The notes under the pieces were generated by a model. The model did not search any database. It saw only the letters and a program-made list of their open reading frames with translations, and had not been told where the DNA came from. From assembly GCF_002153745.1 (NCBI RefSeq), contig NZ_JOPL01000009.1:1-64000 (forward strand): a stretch of DNA of 64,000 bases, in the 5' to 3' direction. The translations under genes were made by a program, and so were the position numbers. Every line of letters begins with the position of its first letter. Position 1 is the stretch's first letter. Below, in pieces: positions 26,837 to 34,837 of the stretch. This DNA is from Acetobacter sp. DsW_063 (GTDB taxonomy: Bacteria; Pseudomonadota; Alphaproteobacteria; Acetobacterales; Acetobacteraceae).

Positions 26837-28176
26837 CCGACGCGCCTCTTGACCTTGCCTGTGACCTTGTCACGCGCGCGAAGAAAGGCGGCGCCGACGC
26901 GGCTGACGCCGTATTCATCGGCGGAACGTCGCTGGGCGTAGGCGTCCGCAACGGCGCTACTGAGGAATTGGAGCGGTCGGAGACCACTGACCTTGGGCTA
27001 CGTGTATTCCTTGGGCGTCGCGCAGCCATCGTCTCGACCTCAAACCTCGATCCTGCCGGATTCGATGCTCTTGTCGAGCAGGCTCTGGCGATGGCGCGTG
27101 TCCTGCCCGAGGACGCCTATGCCGGTTTGCCGGACAGTTCAGCGCTGATTGGGCGTATCAACCAGAACGACCTCGATCTCGTCGACGCAACTGAGCCAAC
27201 GGTCGATGCTCTTCTTGACCGCGCGCGTGCAGTCGAAGACGCGGCGCGCGCCATTGACGGCGTAACCAACACGTCAGGCGCCAGCGCAAGCTGGGGCCGT
27301 AGTGAAGTGGCGCTGGCGAGCACTCTTGGCGCCGCCGGTCACTACGCCCGCACGAGCCATTCCATCTCCATCAGCGTTCTGGCAGGCGAAGGTACGGGCA
27401 TGCAGCGGGATTACGATTACGATTCCGCCGTACATCTCAACGATCTTGGCGACCCAATCGCCGTCGGTACGAGCGCGGGCCGCAAGGCAGTTGCTCGTTT
27501 GAATCCTTCGCGACCGCGCACTGGCGCATTTCCCGTCGTCTTCGACCCCCGTGTCGCAAACAGTTTCCTGGCGCATCTGAGCGGCGCGATCAACGGGGCT
27601 TCGATCGCACGCGGCACATCCTTTCTCAAGACGAAGCTGGGAGAGCGTATTTTCGCAGAAGGCGTCTCCGTCATCGACGATCCGACGCGCAGGCGCGGCG
27701 CGCGCTCTCGCCCGTTCGACGGCGAAGGCCTTCGCTGTGAGAAGCTGTCGCTTGTCGAAGATGGCGTCCTGCAAACCTGGGTGCTGGACAGCCGCAGCGG
27801 CAGGCAACTGGGATTGCGTAGCAATGGCCGTGCTACGCGAGGGGCTTCCTCGGCTCCCTCGCCGGGATTGACGAACCTGTTCTTTGCGCCCGGTCAAGAG
27901 ACGCCCGAAGCATTGATGTCTGATATCCAGGAAGGCCTTTACATCACCGAGATGATGGGCTCCGCCATCAACGGCATTACCGGCGACTACAGCCGTGGCG
28001 GCACAGGTTTCATGATCCGCGATGGGCAACTGGCGGAACCGATTGCCGAATTCACAATCGCCGGCAATCTTTTGGACATGTTCGCCCGTATAAGATTGGC
28101 CAATGATCTTCGTTTCCGCTTCGGCTCTGACGCGCCTACCTTGCGGATCGACGCACTGAGCGTCGCCGGGGCCTGA
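26833..28176 (+). CDS. pmbA: TldE/PmbA-family peptidase component
   Basis: A 447-residue member of the TldD/PmbA (U62) family. The sequence ERSETTDLGLRVFLGRRAAIVSTSNLD marks the N-terminal domain, and the C-terminal domain contains GTSFLKTKLGERIF, DGEGLRCEKLSLVEDGVLQTW and GLYITEMMGSAINGITGDYSRG (blocks under 20 residues: LVEDGVLQTWVLDSRS, GSAINGITGDYSRGG). No HExxxH metal site is present, which fits the TldE/PmbA subunit rather than TldD. TldD/TldE heterodimers degrade unfolded or modified peptides; in Gluconobacter a tldD gene is reported as needed for PQQ formation. Translation is coupled to the M16 gene. Confidence 0.93.
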   Translation: MTDAPLDLACDLVTRAKKGGADAADAVFIGGTSLGVGVRNGATEELERSETTDLGLRVFLGRRAAIVSTSNLDPAGFDALVEQALAMARVLPEDAYAGLPDSSALIGRINQNDLDLVDATEPTVDALLDRARAVEDAARAIDGVTNTSGASASWGRSEVALASTLGAAGHYARTSHSISISVLAGEGTGMQRDYDYDSAVHLNDLGDPIAVGTSAGRKAVARLNPSRPRTGAFPVVFDPRVANSFLAHLSGAINGASIARGTSFLKTKLGERIFAEGVSVIDDPTRRRGARSRPFDGEGLRCEKLSLVEDGVLQTWVLDSRSGRQLGLRSNGRATRGASSAPSPGLTNLFFAPGQETPEALMSDIQEGLYITEMMGSAINGITGDYSRGGTGFMIRDGQLAEPIAEFTIAGNLLDMFARIRLANDLRFRFGSDAPTLRIDALSVAGA

Positions 28177-28190
28177 ATTTCCGTGAGCGA

Positions 28191-28223
28191 ACGTCTTGTT
28201 CGTAATACATGCGAACAAGACGT
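28191..28223 (+). terminator. 12-bp hairpin after pmbA
   Basis: ACGTCTTGTTCG and CGAACAAGACGT form a perfect 12-bp stem around TAATACATG. There is no T run, so it may act as a Rho-dependent or two-way end, or as an operator. It lies between the peptidase pair and the Tim44 gene. Confidence 0.55.
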
Positions 28224-28293
28224 GACGTTGTATCGGACGCTTGCCCCTCCTGCGACCACGAAGTTCCCTGTTTAATTCCTGAGGAGACCTCCA

Positions 28294-29214
28294 CTGTTCG
28301 CCTTTTCCCGCCGCAGTTCCGCCCTCGCGGCAGCGCTTCTCGTTCTGGTGTCCATCTCACCGTCAATGGCGCGTCCGGGCGGCGGCGGATCAATGGGAAG
28401 CCGAGGCGGCAGGACCTGGTCCGCGCCCGCGCCGACCCGCACAGCGCCATCCGGGGCCATGCCTATGGACCGCACCATTGCGCCTCCTGCCTCCACCGGC
28501 TCCGCCATTCCTGGCTACGGCGCGACCTACAGAAGCGGCGCGACCTCGATGATGGGCGCGCGGCATCCGTTTCTCCGCGGTTTTGTAGGCGGGATGCTGG
28601 GCGCAGGACTGTTCGGTCTCATCACAGGGCACGGCTTCTTCGGAGGAATCCACGGTCTTTTCAGCTTTATCTGGTTTCTGCTCCAGATCGCCGTACTCGT
28701 GATCATTGCGCGTTGGTTGTTTGGAAAGTTTGTCGGCCGCCGTGCTTCGGCTCCGTCCCCTTTCGGCGCCTCCCCCTTCTCAACAAGCAGGAACGGCGGC
28801 GGTGCGCCTCTCCAGATAAGCTCCGAGGATTATCAGGCCTTCCAAAGGCTGTTGCTCAACATTCAATCTGCGTGGAGCCAGCAGAATATTCGTGCGCTGC
28901 AAGGCATGGCGACGCCCGAAATGGTTGGCTACTTCAACGAACAACTCAGCGGACTGACCAGCCGTGGCGAGCGCAATATCGTCTCTGACGTTCAGTTCAT
29001 CCAGGGCGACCTTGCCGAAGCATGGTCGGAAAATGGATATGATTACGCCACCGTAGCGATGCGTTACAGCCTGATCGATCTTACGACGGATATGACCGGA
29101 CGCGTGGTCGAGGGCAGCTCGACCGAACCGGTGACGTTGACCGAACTTTGGACATTCATTCGACCGTCACGCGGCGGTGCATGGCTTCTGTCGGCGATTC
29201 AGCAAACACGGTAA
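28294..29214 (+). CDS. Tim44-domain membrane-associated protein, apparent CTG start
   Basis: A 306-residue protein if translation starts at CTG 28294. No ATG, GTG or TTG gives a full signal peptide. The CTG is placed 7 nt after GAGGAG and yields MFAFSRRSSALAAALLVLVS, a good Sec signal ending SPSMA, followed by a Gly/Pro-rich linker. An in-frame GTG at 28348 would leave only a short, weak leader. One transmembrane region is visible (FSFIWFLLQIAVLVIIARWLF, in parts FSFIWFLLQIAV, LVIIARWLF), and the last 130 residues form a Tim44-like domain (ALQGMATPEMVGYFNEQL, LTELWTFIRP). Tim44-like bacterial proteins are of uncertain role in membrane protein or lipid handling. Confidence 0.8.
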   Translation: MFAFSRRSSALAAALLVLVSISPSMARPGGGGSMGSRGGRTWSAPAPTRTAPSGAMPMDRTIAPPASTGSAIPGYGATYRSGATSMMGARHPFLRGFVGGMLGAGLFGLITGHGFFGGIHGLFSFIWFLLQIAVLVIIARWLFGKFVGRRASAPSPFGASPFSTSRNGGGAPLQISSEDYQAFQRLLLNIQSAWSQQNIRALQGMATPEMVGYFNEQLSGLTSRGERNIVSDVQFIQGDLAEAWSENGYDYATVAMRYSLIDLTTDMTGRVVEGSSTEPVTLTELWTFIRPSRGGAWLLSAIQQTR

Positions 29215-29221
29215 TTTTTTG

Positions 29222-29257
29222 CAACTATCCTGCAGCCTGCGGGAGGCAAGATAGTTG
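29222..29257 (+). terminator. Terminator after the Tim44 gene
   Basis: CAACTATC and GATAGTTG pair over 8 bp, with an inner GCCT/AGGC stem, followed by TTAAATCTTTTAT. It directly follows the stop at 29214. Confidence 0.65.
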
Positions 29258-29626
29258 TTAAATCTTTTATGCGTTTGCCACGCCTTACTTCCTCAGGCAC
29301 TGGCGTGCCTTATCCAGATCTGCGGCGAAACTTAAAACGTGAATCTCCCAATCCAAAGGCTCATGTGATCGCTGCAGAACTGTCCTGAATCACTACTTCA
29401 ACAGTTTTCGTTTTGAGTATTTGAAGAACGGCAGCACATCCGAAGACAAAGCTATCGGGGGGCGGCCTTAGGACATGGGCAAACACGGGTTTTATCTTCC
29501 TGGACGTCCTATCTCTGATACGAGATTTTTACTCAGAAAAACTCCTGCATTCAGTTCGCTGCGTCATGTCACTCCAACACGCACTCCGCCTTCTGCACGA
29601 TCATAGCCAGATCCCTGCCTTGAAGG
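29258..29626. other. Intergenic region with no recognised gene
   Basis: No gene was recognised in this roughly 370-bp stretch between the Tim44 gene and the membrane-protein gene. On the minus strand a short open segment (about 29281-29390) reads as a plausible protein end (SHEPLDWEIHVLSFAADL, then DKARQCLRK and a stop), but it is preceded by two stops. This could be a small gene fragment; nothing supports a function. Confidence 0.4.
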
Positions 29627-30076
29627 TTATCTGCGTCCAGCTTCCGGCTTGACCTCCCCGCCTTCAAAAGGCAGGGGGTCATGATCCCACTCGTCAGAAA
29701 TTTCATTGAGGCGGCGGGTAATTTTATTTTTTTCTTTGCTGGACTTGTATTGCTTCGAAAACTTGGCGACGAGCAGAGCCGCTTCCAGAACGAACCACCC
29801 CAGTCCTGCAGACAACCATGCCGTAATTAGTACAACAGGGTCCATCAGAAGACGAAGCGCCGTGTCGACCGCCCCTTCTGAAAGCCATAATTGATGCATA
29901 GGGCTGATTGTCGCCGCAAACTCATACGGCAACATCATTCTAACCAAGGCATGATCCTGCGATCGATCAAAAAAATATGCTATAATCAAAGGAAGAAAAA
30001 GAATTACTACCAAAAGCGAATAACCCGGCAGCCATGCGAGGGCCGCGCCACAGGCCAACCCATGGATCCATTTCAT
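29627..30076 (-). CDS. Uncharacterised small membrane protein next to the pseudokinase
   Basis: A 149-residue protein with no recognised family. ATG 30076 is preferred over an upstream GTG (30124) because TAGGG lies 6-7 nt before it and no ribosome-binding site is seen at the GTG. It has an N-terminal hydrophobic pair (about residues 5-37, LPGYSLLVVILFLPLIIAYFF in parts LPGYSLLVVILFL, PLIIAYFF) and another long hydrophobic stretch around 78-105 (DPVVLITAWLSAGLGWFVLE), then a basic and acidic cytoplasmic-looking tail (KQYKSSKEKNKITRRLNEI). It begins 26 bp after the pseudokinase stop, so the pair is probably one operon, with the encoded proteins likely at the same membrane. Confidence 0.6.
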   Translation of the reverse strand: MKWIHGLACGAALAWLPGYSLLVVILFLPLIIAYFFDRSQDHALVRMMLPYEFAATISPMHQLWLSEGAVDTALRLLMDPVVLITAWLSAGLGWFVLEAALLVAKFSKQYKSSKEKNKITRRLNEISDEWDHDPLPFEGGEVKPEAGRR

Positions 30077-30102
30077 GGAGTGCCCTACCCGCGCCGCCAC
30101 GG

Positions 30103-32091
30103 TCACGATATGACTTCCAGACACAGCGAGCCAATGGCTGCAAGGGCGCCCAGCGCCGTCGCCACCTGCAGCATTTCCGCGCGAAGCATCGGAGGCACGT
30201 CAGGCAATTTTTTTCCCAAATCGATCTGCTCCTGCGTCAAGCGACGCATTTCGTTTTGGGCGACGAGCCAGTCCGAGCGATCTTTTGCGACCGAACGCGG
30301 ATCAGCGATAATCTCCGCCATGCGCGTAAGGTCTCCGCTTTCCGCGGCAGCAGCGAGATTCTCACCACGACGGGTTCGCGTGGTCCGATTTCGCCACAAC
30401 TTCAGGGCCGGCGTCAGATGCGGGAGAATTTTTCGCGCAATCCCCAAAAGGGGGCCGGCCTGGTATCTTGATTGCATCTGTGCGAGAAGAGCCAAATCCT
30501 TCAACCACGGCGAATGGCCATCGCCGCTTTCGTTCCCAAGCTGCTCAATCAAGCCGCTACGATGTCCCCGAGCCAGAAGAAAAGCCGTCATCTGACGATC
30601 GAGAAGCCCTCTCGTCGCAGAGTTCGTCGGTGTGAATTCACCATTTAACCATTGCAAGAGCGCCCACGCGGCCGACAACCGCTTCCCTGCGCAATCCGAC
30701 GATAAACAGGCCTGACCCGGATTGAGCAAGTAAGCCAGCCTGCCGATATCCGCTACTCGCTCCACCCGCCCGTGGTGCAGGGCCGCATGAACAGTTTGCG
30801 CGGCGACATTTTGGCTCGCAATCGACGTCGCTTGCGCAAAGCGCAATAGCGCTCCCCCTTGCGCCGCCTCCAATATCAATCTTGGAAATTCCGGCGCAAC
30901 CTGCCCACCACCGGGCACGAGCGAAGAAGTCGCAATCATGCCGATGGCGTCTACCCAGAACCATTCGCCCTGCCAGTGCAACGGCAAACCTGGATCAAGA
31001 GCCGCGATGATCTCCATCAAGACGGGCGGCGACGGGGCGGCATCCTCCGTGATCGTCAGTTCCTTGCCGATCGCGGTCATCCGAGCGGCGACCGCCGTCA
31101 ACCCGAGTTCATGCGTCAACCAGCGCTCGATTACGCCACGTCGCACGAGATTGGCCAGCGCGACAGGATTCCGAGCGCCGTGCCACGCCAGCGCTCGGGT
31201 CGTTCGCACCTGCGCCGACCCTATGCGAATTGGAGCGCCTGCTGAAACCTGCTTTCTTGCTGTAAAAGCTTTCCGTTCCGAGGCATTCAATAAATCTGTT
31301 GGCGACGGGCGGGCGTCCGGGTCATCCGCCAGCATCGCAGCCAGCAGCGCGGCGACTTCGGGTGAAAGAGAAAGATGACCGGCAAGGACGTCGAAACTCC
31401 CTCGAACAATACGCTCTTCTATATCAGCATCTGAATATATCGGAGACTGGAGCCCGCCGCCTCCACCGAGCAACCAGGCTGCAAGAGCGCCCAGTGAAAA
31501 TACGTCATCCGCTATCGTACCCGCCCCACGTGCCGCCGGCGAACATAGCAAAGACGACAGCGGCTCGAATTGCCCTGGCTGAAGGAATGCAGGGGGAGCG
31601 GCAAGGCCAGGTCCAAGCTTTACGGGCGCCCGCCCGCCTGGGTCGAAGACGTTATCAGGCCGGATTGCTCGATGTGTTATTCCTGCGGCGTTATAGGCAT
31701 GCAGAACTGCAGCGATGGGCTGTATCACCCGTTCGAGAAGCGCACTTTCCGACCAGGCCGTGTTCTGCGAAAGCGGCGCCCCGGTCGGCGCGTCGCAAAT
31801 TATCCAGACCGAACCGCTGGTTTCATCAACTACATGGGCAGCAAGAAGATGGGGCGAGCGGACGCGCGCCATCTGTGATGCTTCGGCTCGGGCTGGCTGA
31901 AAAGCCGGTGGGGCCAGCGCGACAAGGGTCGCCTGTGCGGAAAGTGCATCTTTGACCGCATAAGCCGGACACCCGGCCAGATCGGGCAGGCGCCGAGTGG
32001 CGTCGATCACATAGCGATCTTCAACTGTAATACGATCGGAATCGGCGCTGCGGCCATCGTCTATACCCGGGCTAAAATCGTCCCCCGCCAT
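30103..32091 (-). CDS. Membrane-anchored protein-kinase-like pseudokinase
   Basis: A 662-residue protein with an N-terminal Ser/Thr-kinase fold (about 25-270) in which catalytic residues are replaced. The catalytic-loop position reads THRAIRPDN (140-147), so the usual Asp of HRDxKPxN is Ala and the Lys is Arg. The DFG position reads KLGPGL. DDVFSLGALAAWLL matches the kinase subdomain IX helix. The long middle part (270-600) is not recognised. The last 25 residues form a hydrophobic C-terminal segment (QVATALGALAAIGSLCLEV), so it may be tail-anchored. AAGGGCGGT precedes the ATG. It is probably a binding scaffold or allosteric partner, rather than an enzyme, with the small membrane protein behind it. 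Confidence 0.7.
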   Translation of the reverse strand: MAGDDFSPGIDDGRSADSDRITVEDRYVIDATRRLPDLAGCPAYAVKDALSAQATLVALAPPAFQPARAEASQMARVRSPHLLAAHVVDETSGSVWIICDAPTGAPLSQNTAWSESALLERVIQPIAAVLHAYNAAGITHRAIRPDNVFDPGGRAPVKLGPGLAAPPAFLQPGQFEPLSSLLCSPAARGAGTIADDVFSLGALAAWLLGGGGGLQSPIYSDADIEERIVRGSFDVLAGHLSLSPEVAALLAAMLADDPDARPSPTDLLNASERKAFTARKQVSAGAPIRIGSAQVRTTRALAWHGARNPVALANLVRRGVIERWLTHELGLTAVAARMTAIGKELTITEDAAPSPPVLMEIIAALDPGLPLHWQGEWFWVDAIGMIATSSLVPGGGQVAPEFPRLILEAAQGGALLRFAQATSIASQNVAAQTVHAALHHGRVERVADIGRLAYLLNPGQACLSSDCAGKRLSAAWALLQWLNGEFTPTNSATRGLLDRQMTAFLLARGHRSGLIEQLGNESGDGHSPWLKDLALLAQMQSRYQAGPLLGIARKILPHLTPALKLWRNRTTRTRRGENLAAAAESGDLTRMAEIIADPRSVAKDRSDWLVAQNEMRRLTQEQIDLGKKLPDVPPMLRAEMLQVATALGALAAIGSLCLEVIS

Positions 32092-32195
32092 ACCGCCCTT
32101 CGCGTCTTCTGCAACGCAACGGACTGTACGGCGGCGATCTTAACAGAATGCTTATGCTACGGAGCGAACGCTGCAATGTTCACCCGCGCATTACT

Positions 32196-33485
32196 TCATG
32201 CGTCAAACGGGTCGCGCACCAGAATCGTGTCGTCGCGCTCGGGACTGGTCGAGAGCAACGTCACCGGAGCCTCGACCAACTCCTCAATACGACGAACATA
32301 TTTCACAGCCTGCGCCGGAAGATCCACCCAGCTCCGGGCGCCCTTCGTCGAACCAGCCCAACCTTCGATCGTCTCATAAACAGGCTTTATGCGCGTCTGC
32401 GCAGCTGAGCCGGGCGGGAAACGGTTAATGACTTCGTCGTCCAGTTCATAGCCGACGCAAACACGAATTTCTTCCAGCCCGTCCAGCACGTCCAGCTTGG
32501 TCAAGGCCAGACCGCCGACCCCGCCGACGCGAACCGCATGACGAACAAGCACGGCGTCGAACCAGCCGCAGCGGCGCGGACGGCCTGTGACGGTGCCAAA
32601 CTCATGTCCACGCTCTCCGAGCCGACGACCGACATCGTCGTGCAGTTCACTCGGGAACGGCCCCTCGCCTACACGCGTCGTATAGGCCTTGGCGATGCCA
32701 AGCACGAAACCTGCCGCAGACGGTCCCATTCCCGAGCCTGTGCCGGCGTTCGAGGCGACCGTGTTCGAACTGGTGACGAACGGATACGTGCCGTGATCGA
32801 CGTCGAGCATAACCGCCTGCGCGCCCTCGAACAGGATCCGACGGCCGGCCTTCCGTTCGCTCTCAAGAAAATCCGCGACCGGCGCCATGAAAGGCAGAAC
32901 CCGAGGCGTGAGGCGCTCAAGATGTGCGATCAGATCGGCCTTTTCAAAGGTCGGGGCGCCCAGCCCTGCGAGAAGCGTGTTGTGATGCAGCAAAAGCTCG
33001 TCGAGCTTCCAGTCCAGCGTCTCAGGTTCAGCCAGGTCGCAAAGCCTGATAGCACGGCGCGCCACCTTGTCTTCGTAAGCAGGGCCGATCCCGCGCCCGG
33101 TGGTGCCGATCTTGCGATCACCACGAGCCGCCTCACGCGCACGATCGAGAGCACCGTGCACAGGCAGGATCAGCGGCGCGCTCTCTGCGATCTTCAAGGT
33201 TTCCGGAGTAACGTTCAGCCCCTGCGCCGTCACGCGGTCGATCTCGGTCAGCAGCGCTTCAGGATCGACGACGACGCCGTTGCCGATGACGCCCATCTTG
33301 CCGCGTACCAGCCCTGACGGCAGTAGGGAAAGCTTGTAGACCTGATCTCCGACGACCAGCGTATGGCCAGCGTTGTGACCGCCCTGAAAGCGCACGACGA
33401 CATCGGCGCGGCTTGCCAGCCAATCGACGATCTTGCCTTTTCCTTCGTCACCCCACTGGGCGCCGATGACGGTGACATTGGACAT
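32196..33485 (-). CDS. purA: Adenylosuccinate synthetase
   Basis: A 429-residue enzyme that forms adenylosuccinate from IMP, aspartate and GTP in AMP synthesis. The N-terminal [18 protein letters not shown] holds the GTP P-loop (GDEGKGK) and catalytic Asp. [11 protein letters not shown] has the catalytic His. [13 protein letters not shown] is the IMP/loop region, and [12 protein letters not shown] together with TKLDVLDGL (guanine-binding TKLD) are also present. Length is normal. It is preceded by hisZ on the same strand after 113 bp; this hisZ-purA pair is common in alphaproteobacteria. Confidence 0.98.
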   Translation of the reverse strand: MSNVTVIGAQWGDEGKGKIVDWLASRADVVVRFQGGHNAGHTLVVGDQVYKLSLLPSGLVRGKMGVIGNGVVVDPEALLTEIDRVTAQGLNVTPETLKIAESAPLILPVHGALDRAREAARGDRKIGTTGRGIGPAYEDKVARRAIRLCDLAEPETLDWKLDELLLHHNTLLAGLGAPTFEKADLIAHLERLTPRVLPFMAPVADFLESERKAGRRILFEGAQAVMLDVDHGTYPFVTSSNTVASNAGTGSGMGPSAAGFVLGIAKAYTTRVGEGPFPSELHDDVGRRLGERGHEFGTVTGRPRRCGWFDAVLVRHAVRVGGVGGLALTKLDVLDGLEEIRVCVGYELDDEVINRFPPGSAAQTRIKPVYETIEGWAGSTKGARSWVDLPAQAVKYVRRIEELVEAPVTLLSTSPERDDTILVRDPFDA

Positions 33486-33598
33486 GACGCAGTTTCTCCG
33501 CGATGTGCACCCTTCCCCTCAGGGGCGGGTGGATACCGGCGTCGCCAGCGCCTGAAGAGACGCCGCCGAACAGCCGCAACAGGGTTGAACGAAATTGA

Positions 33599-34747
33599 TC
33601 AGACGACTGGAAGCAGGTTACCGTCTTGCGCAATGTAAGAACAGGCAAGACGCCGAGCCTCTTCATCCAGACGGTCGTGCGGCTCAAGAGCCGCAACGGT
33701 CACGCGGCCGCCTTCTCGAACGGCTTGCGCGAACGCGGAATCCGTCCCAAATGGAAGATAGACACGGTCAGGACGCGCCCTACGCGGCGCAGCGCGAAAC
33801 AGCGCCCCCGGGCGAAAGGTCAGACCGCAAGCCGGCTCATTATCATTGCAAAGGTAGCGCCCGCCGCGCCCCAACTCCTCGCGCGAACCGGCTGCATACA
33901 CGGTGACGCAAACGCCCGTGTGGTATTTCCACCCACGGAATTCAACAGGATCCACCGTCAGGCGCAACTCCGGTGATCGTACGCGAACAGAGTCGACAGA
34001 CGCCTTCAGGCGCTCGCTATACGCCCGCGCCGCCGCAGGCAAAGAGGCCGCGTCAAGAGCGGCAAGCGCCCGATCGGCTTCCCCCGCCGCGTTGAGCAGA
34101 GCGATGAGCGTGTCGGCGGCCGATCCCGCGTAACGCGCCACGGCGGCCGCGTCCTTGCGATCAAGCGCATGCATCAACGCCGTCCGCGTCGCCGCGCTCA
34201 ACCCAAGTCCGTCGATCAGCGACGGCACGAGAAGCGGCATCGTGAGGTCAAAAGAGACCCCCGGCACACCAAGCCGGGAAAGAGCCTCAGCCGCCACGCA
34301 CACGACCTCTGCATCGGCCACCGGGCTGTCCGGCCCAATCAGCTCGATCCCGGCCTGCCCGATCTGGCGCTCGCTCTGCCCCGCCACGCCGCCGCCGACA
34401 ACCACCGTCTGTCCGGCATAAGAAAGACGAAGCGGGCGCGGAGCGCCATCGAGGCGCGTGGCCGCGATGCGGGCGATCTGCGGGGTAATGTCCGGTCGGA
34501 GCGCCATCATGCGTCGCGTATCCGGGTCCATCAGGCGAAACGCCTGATCGGCCACAGCTGCACCTGACGCCGACAGAAGAGAGTCTTCGAATTCCAGCAA
34601 AGGCGGCGCGACCCGCTCGTATCCATGTCCACCGAACACGGCGAGCAGAATCTCCGTGCCTTCCGCTTCCGCCTCGGCGTCAGGGGGCAGGAGATCAACG
34701 AACCCGGCGGGCAGCAGCGCCGGGGATAGGGGCGGATCGAACGTCAT
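33599..34747 (-). CDS. hisZ: ATP phosphoribosyltransferase regulatory subunit
   Basis: A 382-residue catalytically inactive class II histidyl-tRNA-synthetase-like protein that pairs with the short form of HisG. The motif-2-like stretches FRLMDPDTRRMMALRPDITPQIARIAA (as short parts: FRLMDPDTRRMM, ALRPDITPQIARI) and LSYAGQTVVVGG are present. The anticodon-binding domain of HisRS is missing, as expected for HisZ. It begins just after a strong hairpin that ends the pheST unit. hisG is not in the window. Confidence 0.92.
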   Translation of the reverse strand: MTFDPPLSPALLPAGFVDLLPPDAEAEAEGTEILLAVFGGHGYERVAPPLLEFEDSLLSASGAAVADQAFRLMDPDTRRMMALRPDITPQIARIAATRLDGAPRPLRLSYAGQTVVVGGGVAGQSERQIGQAGIELIGPDSPVADAEVVCVAAEALSRLGVPGVSFDLTMPLLVPSLIDGLGLSAATRTALMHALDRKDAAAVARYAGSAADTLIALLNAAGEADRALAALDAASLPAAARAYSERLKASVDSVRVRSPELRLTVDPVEFRGWKYHTGVCVTVYAAGSREELGRGGRYLCNDNEPACGLTFRPGALFRAAPRRARPDRVYLPFGTDSAFAQAVREGGRVTVAALEPHDRLDEEARRLACSYIAQDGNLLPVV

Positions 34748-34784
34748 GCCGGGGTCATATCACCGCATCAGGAAAACGTCATGC

Positions 34785-34827
34785 CCGAGGCGCGCCCGAC
34801 CAAGTGGGTGTGGCGGGCGCTCCTCGG
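34785..34827 (-). terminator. Hairpin between pheT and hisZ
   Basis: CCGAGGCGCGCCCG and CGGGCGCTCCTCGG pair over 14 bp with one mismatch and a 15-nt loop. It lies 11 bp beyond the pheT stop and separates pheST from hisZ-purA. No T run is seen. Confidence 0.6.
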
Positions 34828-34837
34828 ACAGTTGGGC

